Source: Streptococcus infantis (lineage in GTDB: Bacteria; Bacillota; Bacilli; Lactobacillales; Streptococcaceae). Taken from it: a stretch of DNA of 64,000 nt. A program made the translations under genes and the position numbers. The DNA is taken from contig NZ_JYGT01000010.1 in the NCBI RefSeq assembly GCF_000960085.1, forward strand, positions 62,001-126,000, written 5' to 3'. The notes under the pieces were generated by a model, which did not search any database, was not told the origin of the DNA, and saw nothing but the letters and a program-made list of their open reading frames with translations. Below are positions 42,494 through 51,838 of this stretch, piece after piece. The first letter of the stretch is position 1. Each line of letters opens with the position of its first letter.

Positions 42494-42934
42494 ATGCTAA
42501 AACATCTAACTATATTTAGGATTCTTTACCTTATGTTTCTTGTATTTGTCCTGATTCATTTTATCTTAGGCTTGTTCGGTTTTGCTTTTACACCTATTGT
42601 GTGGAACATCTGGTTATTTAGTCTTTGCCTTACTTTATTTATTCATCCATGGACTATCTTCTATAAAACTAGAATCTTTCAATGGCATCATTTAATTTTT
42701 CAGACTCTCAGTGGCTTTTTCGCTCTTTTAATCTGGTTAGTGATATTCTTTTTCCTATCTTTTATTCCAGACTCAGCCATGCCTATCAGTATAGACTATC
42801 AAGTCAATAGTAAAGACAAAGAGATAAGGATTAATAGGGGTTCTTTTCTTGATGATACTCGTGAATATCATGACTTAGTTAATCCTTTGATTATGAAGTC
42901 TAAAGTTAAGTACATGATAGAAAATAACCCTTAG
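42494..42934 (+). CDS. Small membrane protein of unknown function
   Basis: This 146-residue protein has four N-terminal spans (YLMFLVFVLIHFILGLFGFA, VWNIWLFSLCLTLFIHPW, FQTLSGFFALLIWLVIFFFL). An extracellular C-terminal segment of about 50 residues follows (SIDYQVNSKDKEIRINRGSF). AAAGGAG lies before the ATG, which follows the previous stop by two bases. It is only weakly similar to its neighbours. Confidence 0.72.
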   Translation: MLKHLTIFRILYLMFLVFVLIHFILGLFGFAFTPIVWNIWLFSLCLTLFIHPWTIFYKTRIFQWHHLIFQTLSGFFALLIWLVIFFFLSFIPDSAMPISIDYQVNSKDKEIRINRGSFLDDTREYHDLVNPLIMKSKVKYMIENNP

Positions 42935-42946
42935 AAAGTGAATCCT

Positions 42947-43414
42947 ATGTCTCGAGCACAATTAACGATTTTAACAAATATTTGTATGATTGAAGATCTA
43001 GAAAAGCAGCGCGTGGTTATGCAGTATCGATCACCCGAAAGCAACCATTGGTCTGGCTATGCCTTTCCAGGAGGCCATGTTGAAAATGGAGAGGCTTTTG
43101 CAGAATCTGTTATTCGTGAAATTTATGAGGAAACAGGCCTAACGGTTCAAAATCCTCAACTTGTCGGCATTAAAAATTGGCCGTTAGATACAGGTGAGCG
43201 TTATATTGTCTTTTGTTATAAGGCTACTGAGTTCTCTGGTACCCTTCGTTCTTCAGATGAAGGAGAAGTTTCCTGGGTACAAAAAGACCAGATTCCAAAT
43301 TTGGATCTGGCTTATGATATGTTACCTTTGATGGAGATGATGGAAGCTCCAGACAAGTCTGAATTTTTCTACCGTCACCGTACAGAGGACGGGTGGGAAA
43401 AGAAAACCTTCTAA
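42947..43414 (+). CDS. mutX: 8-oxo-dGTP diphosphatase, Nudix family
   Basis: This protein cleans 8-oxo-dGTP from the nucleotide pool. The Nudix box is complete (GGHVENGEAFAESVIREIYE then ETG). The rest (GIKNWPLDTGERYIVFCYKA, TEFSGTLRSSDEGEVSWVQK) matches streptococcal MutX closely. The ATG at 42947 fits the family start (RAQLTILTNICMIED); an in-frame GTG at 42938 is an alternative. The product has about 155 residues. It lies at the end of the uvrB-proximal gene run, so two DNA-protection genes share the locus. Confidence 0.9.
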   Translation: MSRAQLTILTNICMIEDLEKQRVVMQYRSPESNHWSGYAFPGGHVENGEAFAESVIREIYEETGLTVQNPQLVGIKNWPLDTGERYIVFCYKATEFSGTLRSSDEGEVSWVQKDQIPNLDLAYDMLPLMEMMEAPDKSEFFYRHRTEDGWEKKTF

Positions 43415-43926
43415 TCTTTTACTAAATAACCAAGCTGGTCCAAGGCCTTCTCAATATAGAGGAGGTCTTGTTTATTTTCTGCTTCAATTAAGTGATAATG
43501 GATACCATCTGTCAATTCAGATAGGGGGCGAAAATCAGACGTCTTAACTTGGTTTAAAAAGTGCTCCACATCGCGTCTACAACTTAGTTTGAGGAGGGTT
43601 TCGATTTCCCCGTAGACAGGATGGTCAATAAGGATATTTTGAACCCGTCCTCCGTTATCAACGATAGCAAGTAATTCTTGCTCCATATCTTCCTCTTTAT
43701 GTTTGACCTTAAAGAGTTTATGAACAAAAGAATTAGCTTTGTTTTCTTTATAGATATAGCCACGATTGGTTGATAGGATAGGAGCACCATCTGCACGAAG
43801 AACAGCAATGTCCTGAACAATAATCTGGCGAGTGACATGAAAATGTTCTGCTAAGCTTTGTCCGTTTAGAGGTTTTTGAGCTTCTTTTAAGAGTTGTAAA
43901 AGGGTTTCTTTTCTATTTTTTGTCAT
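43411..43926 (-). CDS. niaR: Niacin-responsive transcriptional repressor
   Basis: This 171-residue regulator has an N-terminal winged helix (KPLNGQSLAEHFHVTRQIIV-QDIAVLRADG). A C-terminal 3H domain carries the metal-binding histidines (NILIDHPVYGEIE, DVEHFLNQV, DGIHYHLIEAENKQD). NiaR represses niacin uptake genes when nicotinic acid is bound. It lies 10 bases downstream of niaX in one operon and overlaps mutX convergently by four bases. Confidence 0.9.
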   Translation of the reverse strand: MTKNRKETLLQLLKEAQKPLNGQSLAEHFHVTRQIIVQDIAVLRADGAPILSTNRGYIYKENKANSFVHKLFKVKHKEEDMEQELLAIVDNGGRVQNILIDHPVYGEIETLLKLSCRRDVEHFLNQVKTSDFRPLSELTDGIHYHLIEAENKQDLLYIEKALDQLGYLVKD

Positions 43927-43936
43927 AGTCTCTTTC

Positions 43937-44464
43937 TTAATGGCGTTTTTTTAGTGCTTTATAAACAGCTAATGCTAAGTAATAGTCTATCATACTATGA
44001 ACAATAGTTCCAAAACCAACCAATACAAAGAGAACATAGAACATATTTTTTAGGTCTGTTCCTGTACTAGCATAGAAGATAATACAAGCAAAGACTTCGG
44101 CGATGGCATGAACCAAACCTAGGATAAAGTTAAAAATCAAAGAAGATTTTGGATTATCTAAGGTTTGAGGATGTTTTTGCAGATAGAAGGCGCCCAAAGT
44201 ACCGAAAAAGATATGGGAGAAAGCTCGAAGTACAATAACGATCGGATAACCAGCCATGAGGAATCCTAGGCTAGAAGCTATAATGACAAAGATTGCCATC
44301 CAAGGAGAAAGGAACATAGCGATAAAGATTGCAACGTGGCTTCCTAGAGTGTAAGAAGCGGGTGGAATAACAATCTTGAAGGGCATCACCAAGGGAATCA
44401 AAATAGCGATAGCGGTTAGCAATGCGGTTAAAGTCATGAATTGGGTTTTCTTTTGTATATTCAT
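43937..44464 (-). CDS. niaX: Niacin ECF transporter S component
   Basis: This 175-residue membrane protein has about six spans, including TALLTAIAILIPLVMPFKIV-IPPASYTLGSHVAIFIAMFL, matching the ECF vitamin-binding S components. The pairing with niaR identifies niacin as the substrate. The ATG at 44464 has AAGGAG 7 bases upstream; the longer frame to 44503 would run through the operator. It needs the shared EcfA/A'/T module encoded elsewhere. Confidence 0.88.
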   Translation of the reverse strand: MNIQKKTQFMTLTALLTAIAILIPLVMPFKIVIPPASYTLGSHVAIFIAMFLSPWMAIFVIIASSLGFLMAGYPIVIVLRAFSHIFFGTLGAFYLQKHPQTLDNPKSSLIFNFILGLVHAIAEVFACIIFYASTGTDLKNMFYVLFVLVGFGTIVHSMIDYYLALAVYKALKKRH

Positions 44465-44478
44465 AATAACTCCTTTTT

Positions 44479-44490
44479 CTGTATATACAG
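44479..44490 (-). promoter_or_regulatory. Putative NiaR operator
   Basis: CTGTATATACAG is a perfect 12-bp palindrome 15 bases before the niaX start. A partial second copy (TTGTATAGTACAC) is adjacent. NiaR sites are palindromes of this composition, and autoregulation of niaX-niaR is expected. Confidence 0.7.
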
Positions 44491-44595
44491 TTGTATAGTA
44501 CACTAAAATTTTAAACTAGTCAAGGAGCAAATTGCATTTCTGGAGAAAAATAGTTAAAATAAAGTAAAGTATCTTAGTAAGAATAGAGAGTCAAG

Positions 44596-44994
44596 ATGGT
44601 AGATATTCTTTATCCGATTTTTATCATTCATTATTTATCCAAGCAGAAAAAAACAGAATTCAAAGTATCAAAATTTACCACATTTTCAGCCTATAGTTTC
44701 TTAATGATTTCGATAATAAGAATCGCATTTGGTTCCTTAGCTCTGATTGTTTTCTCGATACCCATATTCGGTTTCCTCTATTTCAGTATCATAGGGCTCA
44801 TTCTTTATCACATTAGCATTATTTATGGCATAATCCTACTTTTCTTGTCATTAACTTTTTTCTTAGACAGTCAAAAATCTTATCAGGACATTCAAACCAC
44901 GGGAAATACTCCATTCATATTTCATGTGTTAATGTTGTTCTTTCATGCGCTCTTAATCTATAATACCTTGATGCCAATCTTTTCCATTTACTGA
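44596..44994 (+). CDS. Small membrane protein of unknown function
   Basis: This 132-residue protein has three or four spans (FLMISIIRIAFGSLALIVFS, IFGFLYFSIIGLILYHISII, FIFHVLMLFFHALLIYN). A short cytoplasmic loop (QKSYQDIQTTGN) separates the last span. A GAGAGTCAAG lies upstream of the ATG. It is isolated between the niacin operon and rplJ. No family was recognised. Confidence 0.65.
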   Translation: MVDILYPIFIIHYLSKQKKTEFKVSKFTTFSAYSFLMISIIRIAFGSLALIVFSIPIFGFLYFSIIGLILYHISIIYGIILLFLSLTFFLDSQKSYQDIQTTGNTPFIFHVLMLFFHALLIYNTLMPIFSIY

Positions 44995-45066
44995 AAAAAT
45001 ATAAAAAATATTCTTCTCTAAGTGGCAGTAGAATTTAGAAAAAACTCAAATTTTTTTAAAAAATAC

Positions 45067-45095
45067 TTGCTTTGATAGAATTCTTGTGATATACT
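45067..45095 (+). promoter_or_regulatory. Promoter of the rplJL operon
   Basis: TTGCTT and TATACT are separated by 17 bases, just ahead of the L10 leader. Confidence 0.75.
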
Positions 45096-45107
45096 TATAA
45101 ACGGTTT

Positions 45108-45240
45108 GAAAAAACTGCCTAAGACAGTAGGGGAGCAAGACTCATAAATATCCTACCGAGGACAAAACGTATCATGTAAAAAGAAGCGTATTGTACTTTC
45201 GTGTCTAGGTTTGGGCGCGTTTTTCTTTTGGAAAAATTCC
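45108..45240 (+). ncRNA. Ribosomal protein L10 leader
   Basis: The untranslated leader of rplJL contains CTGCCTAAGACAGTAGGGG, the ATATCCTACCGAGGACAAAA block and a GC-rich arm ending GGGCGCGTTTTTC. This layout matches the L10 leader, which L10(L12)4 binds for feedback control in Firmicutes. The GCGCGTTTTT arm could serve as terminator or sequester the start region. Confidence 0.75.
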
Positions 45241-45273
45241 CCAAGCAAAATAATTACGGAGGTGAACACACTA

Positions 45274-45774
45274 ATGAGTGAAGCAATTATTGCTAAGAAA
45301 GCGGAACTAGTTGACGTAGTAGCTGAGAAAATGAAAGCTGCTGCATCAATCGTCGTTGTAGACGCTCGTGGTTTGACAGTTGAACAAGATACAGTTCTTC
45401 GTCGTGAGCTTCGTGGAAGCGAAGTTGAGTATAAAGTTATTAAAAACTCAATCTTACGTCGTGCGGCTGAACAAGCTGGACTTGAAGATCTTGCATCTGT
45501 TTTTGTTGGACCATCTGCAGTAGCATTTTCTAACGAAGATGTTATCGCACCAGCGAAAATCTTGAACGACTTTGCTAAAAACGCTGAAGCACTTGAAATC
45601 AAAGGTGGTGCAATCGAAGGCGCTGTCGCATCAAAAGAAGAGATTCTTGCTCTTGCAACTCTTCCAAACCGCGAAGGACTTCTTTCTATGCTCCTTTCTG
45701 TACTTCAAGCGCCAGTGCGCAACGTTGCTCTTGCAGTCAAAGCGGTTGCAGACAACAAAGAAGACGCAGCTTAA
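45274..45774 (+). CDS. rplJ: Ribosomal protein L10
   Basis: This 166-residue protein starts [20 protein letters not shown] after a GGAGGTGA. The N-terminal domain binds 23S rRNA ([20 protein letters not shown]), and the C-terminal helix carries L12 dimers. The start at 45274 fits the family; a longer frame reads into the leader. It is followed by rplL in the standard order. Confidence 0.96.
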   Translation: MSEAIIAKKAELVDVVAEKMKAAASIVVVDARGLTVEQDTVLRRELRGSEVEYKVIKNSILRRAAEQAGLEDLASVFVGPSAVAFSNEDVIAPAKILNDFAKNAEALEIKGGAIEGAVASKEEILALATLPNREGLLSMLLSVLQAPVRNVALAVKAVADNKEDAA

Positions 45775-45849
45775 TTATAAGCTACGCAGCGTAGCCTAGC
45801 TACAAAAAATTAACAAAATTAAATTTAAACTTATTTGGAGGAAATAACA

Positions 45850-46218
45850 ATGGCATTGAACATTGAAAACATTATTGCTGAAATTAAAGAAGCTTCAATC
45901 CTTGAATTGAACGACCTTGTAAAAGCTATCGAAGAAGAATTTGGTGTAACTGCAGCTGCTCCTGTAGCTGTTGCTGCAGCTGGTGCTGCTGACGCTGGTG
46001 CTGCTAAAGACTCATTTGACGTTGAATTGACAGCTGCTGGCGACAAAAAAGTTGGCGTTATCAAAGTTGTACGTGAAATCACTGGTCTTGGACTTAAAGA
46101 AGCTAAAGAACTTGTTGATGGTGCACCAGGTGTCATCAAAGAAGGCGTTCCAACTGCAGAAGCTGAAGAAATCAAAGCTAAATTGGAAGAAGCTGGAGCT
46201 TCAGTTACTCTTAAATAA
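45850..46218 (+). CDS. rplL: Ribosomal protein L7/L12
   Basis: This 122-residue stalk protein has an N-terminal dimerisation segment ([20 protein letters not shown]), an alanine-rich hinge ([19 protein letters not shown]) and the conserved GTPase-contacting domain ([30 protein letters not shown]). The ATG at 45850 follows GGAGG. It is cotranscribed with rplJ and ends before an intrinsic terminator. Confidence 0.97.
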   Translation: MALNIENIIAEIKEASILELNDLVKAIEEEFGVTAAAPVAVAAAGAADAGAAKDSFDVELTAAGDKKVGVIKVVREITGLGLKEAKELVDGAPGVIKEGVPTAEAEEIKAKLEEAGASVTLK

Positions 46219-46253
46219 TAGAGCGACTACATTTGTAGCTTAAAAACATGATT

Positions 46254-46290
46254 AAACCGCTATTCTTAGGAGTAGCGGTTTTTCTTTTTG
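46254..46290 (+). terminator. Intrinsic terminator of rplJL
   Basis: AAACCGCTA and TAGCGGTTT form a 9-bp stem with a 10-base loop, followed by TTTCTTTTTG. Confidence 0.9.
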
Positions 46291-46375
46291 TTCAAAAAGG
46301 GGCAAAAAAGGGACAACGATGTTAAATTGGTGTGTCTAGTTTAGATGATTTAGAAAAGATTCCTTATGAAAATAA

Positions 46376-46404
46376 TTTACTTTTGAATTTCATTTTGTTA
46401 TAAT
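46376..46404 (+). promoter_or_regulatory. Promoter of the glycine T-box operon
   Basis: TTTACT and TATAAT are separated by 17 bases, ending a few bases before the T-box leader starts. Confidence 0.75.
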
Positions 46405-46407
46405 AGA

Positions 46408-46610
46408 CGCAAGAAAGAATATCTTATCGGTAGATTCTAAGCGAGCCTGAGATAGTGAGAGTCAGGTGGTTAAGAGATAAGTGTGGCGCTTTCTGTAGTA
46501 TTTTCAAAAACAATGAAGTAATAAATTAGGGTGGAACCGCGTTTCTGACGCCCCTAGTCGCAAGGCTTGGGTGTTGAAATTCGGTTCTTTTTGAATTTGT
46601 CTAATGCCTA
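46408..46610 (+). ncRNA. T-box leader, probably glycine-specific
   Basis: The conserved T-box AGGGTGGAACCGCG lies at 46528-46541. It is preceded by a stem I-like region (GATTCTAAGCGAGC and GTGAGAGTCAGG) and followed by GACGCCCC...GGGTGTT, the terminator stem. Uncharged tRNA binding would allow readthrough. The glycine assignment comes from glyQ and glyS downstream; the specifier codon was not determined with certainty. Confidence 0.88.
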
Positions 46611-46626
46611 AGTAGAAAGGAGTACA

Positions 46627-46998
46627 ATGCTTAAAGGATCTTGTTTATGTAAAGCAGTGACTTACACTCTAGATGAGGAATTATCTGAATTAGTTTTTTG
46701 CCACTGTTCATTCTGTCGGAAAGCAACTGCGTCTGCCTATACAGTTAATGCCAAAGTTAGCAGTAAAAATCTAGTATTGCATGGAAAAGAAAAGCTTGTT
46801 ACGTATAGTTCTTCTCCAGGAAAACAGCGTTATTACTGCCAGAACTGTCATAGTCAAATTTTCACTGTTCAAGAAAATATACCAGAAGTCTGTGCTTTGA
46901 AATTAGGTACAATAGATGAATGCGATCAGAATTTACAAACTGTTCCTAAACGTCATATTTTTCAGGACCCAGCTTTTTCTTGGATGCTTGATAAATAA
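46627..46998 (+). CDS. GFA-family (CENP-V-like) zinc protein
   Basis: This 123-residue protein has the zinc ligands of the GFA family: GSCLCKAVTYTL, then FCHCSFCRKAT and YYCQNCHSQIF. It is related to glutathione-dependent formaldehyde-activating enzymes, but small members have no proven reaction. It starts right after the T-box, so it would be induced under glycine-tRNA shortage together with glyQS. AAAGGAG precedes the ATG. It ends 35 bases before glyQ. Confidence 0.85.
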   Translation: MLKGSCLCKAVTYTLDEELSELVFCHCSFCRKATASAYTVNAKVSSKNLVLHGKEKLVTYSSSPGKQRYYCQNCHSQIFTVQENIPEVCALKLGTIDECDQNLQTVPKRHIFQDPAFSWMLDK

Positions 46999-47033
46999 AC
47001 CTAAAAAGATAATATAAATTAAAGGAGTAAATA

Positions 47034-47951
47034 ATGTCTAAAAAATTGACTTTCCAGGAAATTATCCTTACTTTGCAACAATACTGGAATGACCAGGGTT
47101 GTATGCTTATGCAGGCTTATGATAACGAAAAAGGTGCGGGAACCATGAGTCCTTATACTTTCCTTCGTGCCATTGGTCCTGAACCATGGAATGCGGCTTA
47201 TGTAGAACCATCTCGTCGTCCAGCGGACGGTCGTTACGGAGAAAATCCAAATCGTCTCTACCAACACCACCAATTCCAAGTGGTTATGAAGCCATCTCCA
47301 TCAAATATCCAAGAGCTCTACCTTGAGTCTTTGGAAAAATTAGGTATCAATCCATTGGAACACGATATCCGTTTCGTTGAAGATAACTGGGAAAACCCAT
47401 CAACTGGTTCAGCTGGTCTTGGATGGGAAGTGTGGCTTGATGGGATGGAAATCACTCAGTTCACTTACTTCCAACAAGTCGGTGGTTTAGCAACTGGCCC
47501 TGTTACCGCTGAGGTCACTTATGGTTTGGAACGTTTGGCTTCTTACATCCAAGAAGTAGATTCTGTTTACGATATCGAATGGGCTCCAGGTGTTAAATAC
47601 GGAGAAATCTTCCTTCAACCAGAATATGAGCATTCAAAATACAGCTTTGAAGTTTCTGACCAAGATATGCTTCTTGAAAACTTTGAAAAGTTTGAAAAAG
47701 AAGCTGGACGTGCTTTGGAATTAGGCCTTGTGCACCCAGCCTATGACTACGTTCTGAAATGTTCACACACCTTCAACTTGCTTGATGCTCGTGGAGCGGT
47801 ATCAGTTACAGAACGTGCTGGTTACATTGCCCGCATCCGTAACTTGGCCCGTGTCGTAGCAAAAACCTTCGTCGCAGAACGTAAGAAACTTGGCTACCCA
47901 CTTCTAGATGAAGCCACACGCGCTAAACTCCTAGCAGAAGAGGAAGAATAG
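47034..47951 (+). CDS. glyQ: Glycine-tRNA ligase alpha subunit
   Basis: This 305-residue catalytic subunit of the alpha2-beta2 bacterial enzyme charges tRNA-Gly. Class II motifs are present: [37 protein letters not shown] (motif 2) and [18 protein letters not shown] (motif 3). AAAGGAG precedes the ATG. It is complete; glyS follows after 216 bases that hold a structured element. Confidence 0.97.
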   Translation: MSKKLTFQEIILTLQQYWNDQGCMLMQAYDNEKGAGTMSPYTFLRAIGPEPWNAAYVEPSRRPADGRYGENPNRLYQHHQFQVVMKPSPSNIQELYLESLEKLGINPLEHDIRFVEDNWENPSTGSAGLGWEVWLDGMEITQFTYFQQVGGLATGPVTAEVTYGLERLASYIQEVDSVYDIEWAPGVKYGEIFLQPEYEHSKYSFEVSDQDMLLENFEKFEKEAGRALELGLVHPAYDYVLKCSHTFNLLDARGAVSVTERAGYIARIRNLARVVAKTFVAERKKLGYPLLDEATRAKLLAEEEE

Positions 47952-48002
47952 ACAGAATTACGGGAATAAATGACTGAAAGTCGACCGTAGGTCGCTAAAT
48001 AA

Positions 48003-48133
48003 AACAAGACCGCTGTAGTGAAAGTCGGGTAAGAAGTTTCTTATCCGATTGGGGAACTGACGAGACTTAAGGCTTGGCAGTTAGCAATGAAACCGAAGGT
48101 TTGCTTGCGTCCCCCACTACTAAAGGTCTTGTT
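48003..48133 (+). ncRNA. Candidate structured RNA between glyQ and glyS
   Basis: AACAAGACC (48003) pairs with GGTCTTGTT (48125), and GTAGTG (48015) with CACTAC (48115). Inside, TCGGGTAAGAA / TTCTTATCCGA form a hairpin (48025-48048), GGGG / CCCC close a second arm, AACTG / CAGTT a third and AAACCGAAGGTTT a small hairpin. The result is a multi-branched fold. It could be a leader of glyS, a processed RNA or a mobile repeat. The structure was read by eye; the function is unknown. Confidence 0.55.
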
Positions 48134-48167
48134 GAAGAAAATTAATTGATTGTGTAAAGGAAAAAAC

Positions 48168-50204
48168 ATGACAAAAAACTTATTAGTAGAACTAGGACTC
48201 GAAGAGTTACCAGCCTACGTTGTCACACCAAGTGAAAAACAACTCGGCGAAAAAATGGCAGCCTTCTTGGATGACAACCGCCTTTCATATGAAGGAATTC
48301 AAACCTTCTCAACTCCACGTCGTTTAGCTGTTCGTGTACTTGGTTTAGCAGACCAACAAACAGATTTGACTGAAGATTTTAAAGGACCTTCTAAGAAAAT
48401 TGCTTTGGATGCAGAAGGAAACTTTTCTAAAGCAGCACAAGGTTTTGTCCGTGGAAAAGGCTTGACTGTAGATGACATTGAATTCCGTGAAATCAAAGGT
48501 GAAGAATACGTCTACGTAACCAAGCATGAAGCTGGAAAACCAGCGGAAGAAGTTCTGACTGGAATTCCAGAAGTCTTGGCTAGCTTAAGTTTCCCTGTTA
48601 GCATGCGTTGGGCAAACAATACCTTTGAATACATTCGTCCGGTCCATACATTGATAGTCCTTTTGGATGATGAAGCTCTTGATATGGACTTTCTAGATAT
48701 TCATTCGGGACGAATTAGCCGTGGACATCGTTTCCTTGGACATGAAGTGGAAATTCGTCATGCTGATAGTTACGAAGAAGATTTGCGTAAAGTTTATGTC
48801 ATTGCTGATAGCATTGAACGCGAAAATATGATTCGGGAACAAATCAAGGCTATTGAAGTAGAACAAGGTGTTCAGGTTCAAATTGATGAAGGACTCTTGA
48901 ATGAAGTTCTGAATTTGGTTGAATACCCAACTGCTTTTATTGGGAATTTTGATCCTAAATATCTAGAGGTTCCAGAAGAAGTTTTAGTTACTTCAATGGA
49001 AACTCATCAACGCTACTTTGTAGTCCGTGATCTTGAAGGAAATCTAAAACCAAACTTTATTTCTGTTCGAAACGGTAATGCAGAGCATTTGGAAAATGTT
49101 GTTCGAGGGAATGAGAAAGTCTTAGTTGCACGTCTTGAAGACGGAGAATTCTTCTGGCGTGAAGATCAAAAATTGAAAATTGAAGATTTAGTAGCTAAAC
49201 TATCACATGTAACCTTCCATGAAAAGATTGGTTCATTACGTGAACACATGATCCGTACAGGACAAATTGCTATTCTATTAGCAGAGAAAGCTGGTTTATC
49301 AGTTGATGAAACTGTTGATCTTGCTCGGGCTGCAGCCATTTATAAATTTGACCTTTTGACAGGTATGGTTGGTGAGTTTGATGAGCTTCAAGGGGTCATG
49401 GGCGAGAAGTATGCTCTTCTTGCTGGGGAGAACGCAGCAGTGGCACAAGCTATTCGTGAACACTATCTTCCGGATTCGGCTGACGGAGCTCTTCCTGAGT
49501 CTAAAGTCGGAGCTATTCTTGCACTAGCTGATAAATTAGATACTCTCTTATCTTTCTTCTCGGTTGGCTTGATTCCATCAGGTTCAAACGACCCATATGC
49601 TCTTCGACGTGCAACACAAGGAATTGTTCGAATCTTGGAAGACTTTGGTTGGAAGATTCCAATGGACGAATTGATTGCGAGCCTTTATGCCTTATCATTT
49701 GAAAGTCTAACTTATGATAATCAAGAAGAAGTGCTTAACTTCATTAAAGCTCGTGTTGATAAGATGATGGGTTCTACTGCAAAAGATATCAAAGAAGCTG
49801 TTCTCGCAAGTTCGAATTTTGTTGTTTCTGATATGATTGAAGCTGCAGAAGCACTGAAAGAAGCATCTCTAAATAGTGACTACAAACCAGCTGTTGAATC
49901 CTTATCTCGTGCCTTTAACCTAGCGGAAAAAGCAGAAGGTTCAGTCAAAGTTGATACTAGTCTCTTTGAAAATGAACAGGAAAAAGAACTAGCTCAAGCA
50001 GTAGAAAATCTAGAATTGAAAGGTTCAGCTAGTGATAAATTAACGCAGTTATTTGCTCTTAGTCCTGTTATTGATGCATTCTTTGACAATACAATGGTTA
50101 TGGCAGAGGATGTTGATGTTAAGAATAATCGTCTAGCTATTCTAACTGAACTTGTGAATAAAGCAAAAACTGTCGCTGCTTTTAATCTTCTTAATACAAA
50201 ATAG
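48168..50204 (+). CDS. glyS: Glycine-tRNA ligase beta subunit
   Basis: This 678-residue tRNA-binding subunit has a conserved start ([20 protein letters not shown]), an HD-like region ([20 protein letters not shown]) and [20 protein letters not shown], with a C-terminal anticodon-binding DALR domain. The ATG at 48168 follows AAAGGA; an in-frame upstream ATG at 48150 is less likely. It works with GlyQ in translation. Confidence 0.96.
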   Translation: MTKNLLVELGLEELPAYVVTPSEKQLGEKMAAFLDDNRLSYEGIQTFSTPRRLAVRVLGLADQQTDLTEDFKGPSKKIALDAEGNFSKAAQGFVRGKGLTVDDIEFREIKGEEYVYVTKHEAGKPAEEVLTGIPEVLASLSFPVSMRWANNTFEYIRPVHTLIVLLDDEALDMDFLDIHSGRISRGHRFLGHEVEIRHADSYEEDLRKVYVIADSIERENMIREQIKAIEVEQGVQVQIDEGLLNEVLNLVEYPTAFIGNFDPKYLEVPEEVLVTSMETHQRYFVVRDLEGNLKPNFISVRNGNAEHLENVVRGNEKVLVARLEDGEFFWREDQKLKIEDLVAKLSHVTFHEKIGSLREHMIRTGQIAILLAEKAGLSVDETVDLARAAAIYKFDLLTGMVGEFDELQGVMGEKYALLAGENAAVAQAIREHYLPDSADGALPESKVGAILALADKLDTLLSFFSVGLIPSGSNDPYALRRATQGIVRILEDFGWKIPMDELIASLYALSFESLTYDNQEEVLNFIKARVDKMMGSTAKDIKEAVLASSNFVVSDMIEAAEALKEASLNSDYKPAVESLSRAFNLAEKAEGSVKVDTSLFENEQEKELAQAVENLELKGSASDKLTQLFALSPVIDAFFDNTMVMAEDVDVKNNRLAILTELVNKAKTVAAFNLLNTK

Positions 50205-50233
50205 AAATTAAAAAGTAGATTGGAGGTTCAAAT

Positions 50234-50491
50234 ATGACACCAGAAAAAATCGCTCGTATTAATGAGCTTGCTAAAAAGAAAAAAACAGAAGGTTTGACTG
50301 CAGAAGAGAAAGTAGAACAAGCCAAACTTCGTGAAGAATATATCGAAGGTTATCGTCGTGCGGTTCGTCACCACGTTGAAGGAATTAAAATCGTGGATGA
50401 GGAAGGAAACGACGTGACACCTGAAAAACTTCGTCAAGTACAACGCGAAAAGGGTTTGCATGGTCGCAGTCTTGATGACCCAAATTCATAA
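50234..50491 (+). CDS. DUF896 (YnzC-like) protein
   Basis: This 85-residue protein matches DUF896: [38 protein letters not shown], a helical hairpin, then a basic C-terminus ending RSLDDPNS. The function is unknown; Bacillus homologues lie in SOS-linked loci. TTGGAGG precedes the ATG, 30 bases after glyS, and a strong terminator follows. Confidence 0.88.
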   Translation: MTPEKIARINELAKKKKTEGLTAEEKVEQAKLREEYIEGYRRAVRHHVEGIKIVDEEGNDVTPEKLRQVQREKGLHGRSLDDPNS

Positions 50492-50499
50492 AGTAAATA

Positions 50500-50535
50500 A
50501 AACCTCGGTTAGTATAAGCTAACCGAGGTTTTTGT
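50500..50535 (+). terminator. Intrinsic terminator after the glyS operon
   Basis: AAACCTCGGTTAG and CTAACCGAGGTTT form a 13-bp stem with a 6-base loop followed by T residues. On the minus strand it also flanks the oppositely oriented flavin reductase genes. Confidence 0.92.
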
Positions 50536-50576
50536 ATTGAAAAAAGGAACCCAAAATGGTCCCTTTAGATTGGTTT

Positions 50577-51821
50577 TTAGTTACTTGCACCAGAAGTAGC
50601 ATCAGCAGCTCCGTGGCCACCGTCACCATGTCCTCCAGCGTCAGATGCACCAGAAGTAGCATCTGTATCACCATGCCCTCCAGCAGGAGCAAATGGTCCG
50701 CTACCTCCTACCAAACGTTGACCAGTTTCTTTTAAGTACCAGTCAAGCCATGGTTGGAAGTTAAAGACGATTTCATTAATACCAGCATATGATCCATCTG
50801 GATAGTACATTGCTTGGTAGTTGTGAGTGTTGATAACACCTGCAGGTGAACCAGGAACGATTGTACGTACATATTCTTGGTTACCATTACGAAGTGTTCC
50901 GATAACCCATTCAACGTTTTTCATACGTGCTGGTGGAAGTGATCCGTGAACTGTTGACATACGGCTACCAGATTGAGATGGTACACGTTTCGCAAACATT
51001 GTGTCAGGATCTTGGTGAGCGTTGTTGTAGTAGAGGAATTGGTTGTTATCATCAGCATATGTCAATTCAAAAGGCATAGCTTTCAAGAACATATCAATTT
51101 GGTTAACTGTCAAGATACCATGGTCAAGTTTAACATATGTATCACCTGAAACAGCACCTGTGATTTCTGCAACTTTTTCTACCCAGTTTGGATCGTCTGG
51201 ATCAACTTCTGTAATAGTTGTAGCGATTGGTTTGCCACAATCCAAGTCTTCTGGTTCAATTGGTTTTGGTTTTTTCAATTTAGAAACGACTCCTACGTAT
51301 TTGACAAAGTTATCTAAGCAAGTTTCAAGGAATTTAACTGTTCCTTCGTTAATAATGTTTCCATTTGCGTCGAAAGCTTCTTTAGCTTTTCCAAGGAGGA
51401 ATTCATTACCTGGCAATGTGTAGGCATTCACTCCTGGTGCATCAAGAATCTTACGAAGATGAACTTGAGCACGTGAAGTACCTTGGTCATAATATGAAGC
51501 ACCCACAATCATAACTGGTTTGTTTTCAAATGGATGAACTTCAAATGAAAGCCATTCAAGAACAGATTTAAGTGAAGCAGAAATAGTGTGGTTGTGTTCA
51601 GGAGTTGCGATAATGACACCATCTGCACGAGTGATTTTATTGTACAACACTCGTAATTGGAAGCTTTCATCCCATTTTTCATCTTGGTTAAACATTGGAA
51701 CTTCATCGATTTCCAAAACTTCTAGTTCAAATTTAATTTTAAACTGACGGCGGATGAATTCCAAGAGTTTGCGGTTATATGATTGATCGTAGTTTGATCC
51801 AACAAGTCCAACAAATTTCAT
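50577..51821 (-). CDS. NAD(P)H-dependent flavin reductase with PAS-like domain and flavinylation-motif tail
   Basis: This 414-residue protein starts with an FMN_red domain (KFVGLVGSNYDQSYNRKLLE, IIATPEHNHTISASLKSVLE, NKPVMIVGASYYDQGTSRAQ; about 1-180). A DUF438/PAS-like domain spans about 230-375 (AMPFELTYADDNNQFLYYNN, then EIVFNFQPWLDWYLKETG). The last 35 residues repeat GGHG...DATSGAS twice. DxxSGAS/T is the recognition motif for ApbE, which links FMN to the Thr/Ser. apbE lies two genes upstream in the same operon, so covalently bound FMN is likely. Confidence 0.85.
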   Translation of the reverse strand: MKFVGLVGSNYDQSYNRKLLEFIRRQFKIKFELEVLEIDEVPMFNQDEKWDESFQLRVLYNKITRADGVIIATPEHNHTISASLKSVLEWLSFEVHPFENKPVMIVGASYYDQGTSRAQVHLRKILDAPGVNAYTLPGNEFLLGKAKEAFDANGNIINEGTVKFLETCLDNFVKYVGVVSKLKKPKPIEPEDLDCGKPIATTITEVDPDDPNWVEKVAEITGAVSGDTYVKLDHGILTVNQIDMFLKAMPFELTYADDNNQFLYYNNAHQDPDTMFAKRVPSQSGSRMSTVHGSLPPARMKNVEWVIGTLRNGNQEYVRTIVPGSPAGVINTHNYQAMYYPDGSYAGINEIVFNFQPWLDWYLKETGQRLVGGSGPFAPAGGHGDTDATSGASDAGGHGDGGHGAADATSGASN

Positions 51822-51838
51822 TCTTTCGATCTCCTATC

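Noticed and set aside
45153..46175. Serine/alanine-rich minus-strand frames opposite rplJ and rplL
   Set aside because: They are antisense shadows of strongly codon-biased ribosomal genes with no promoter or ribosome site.
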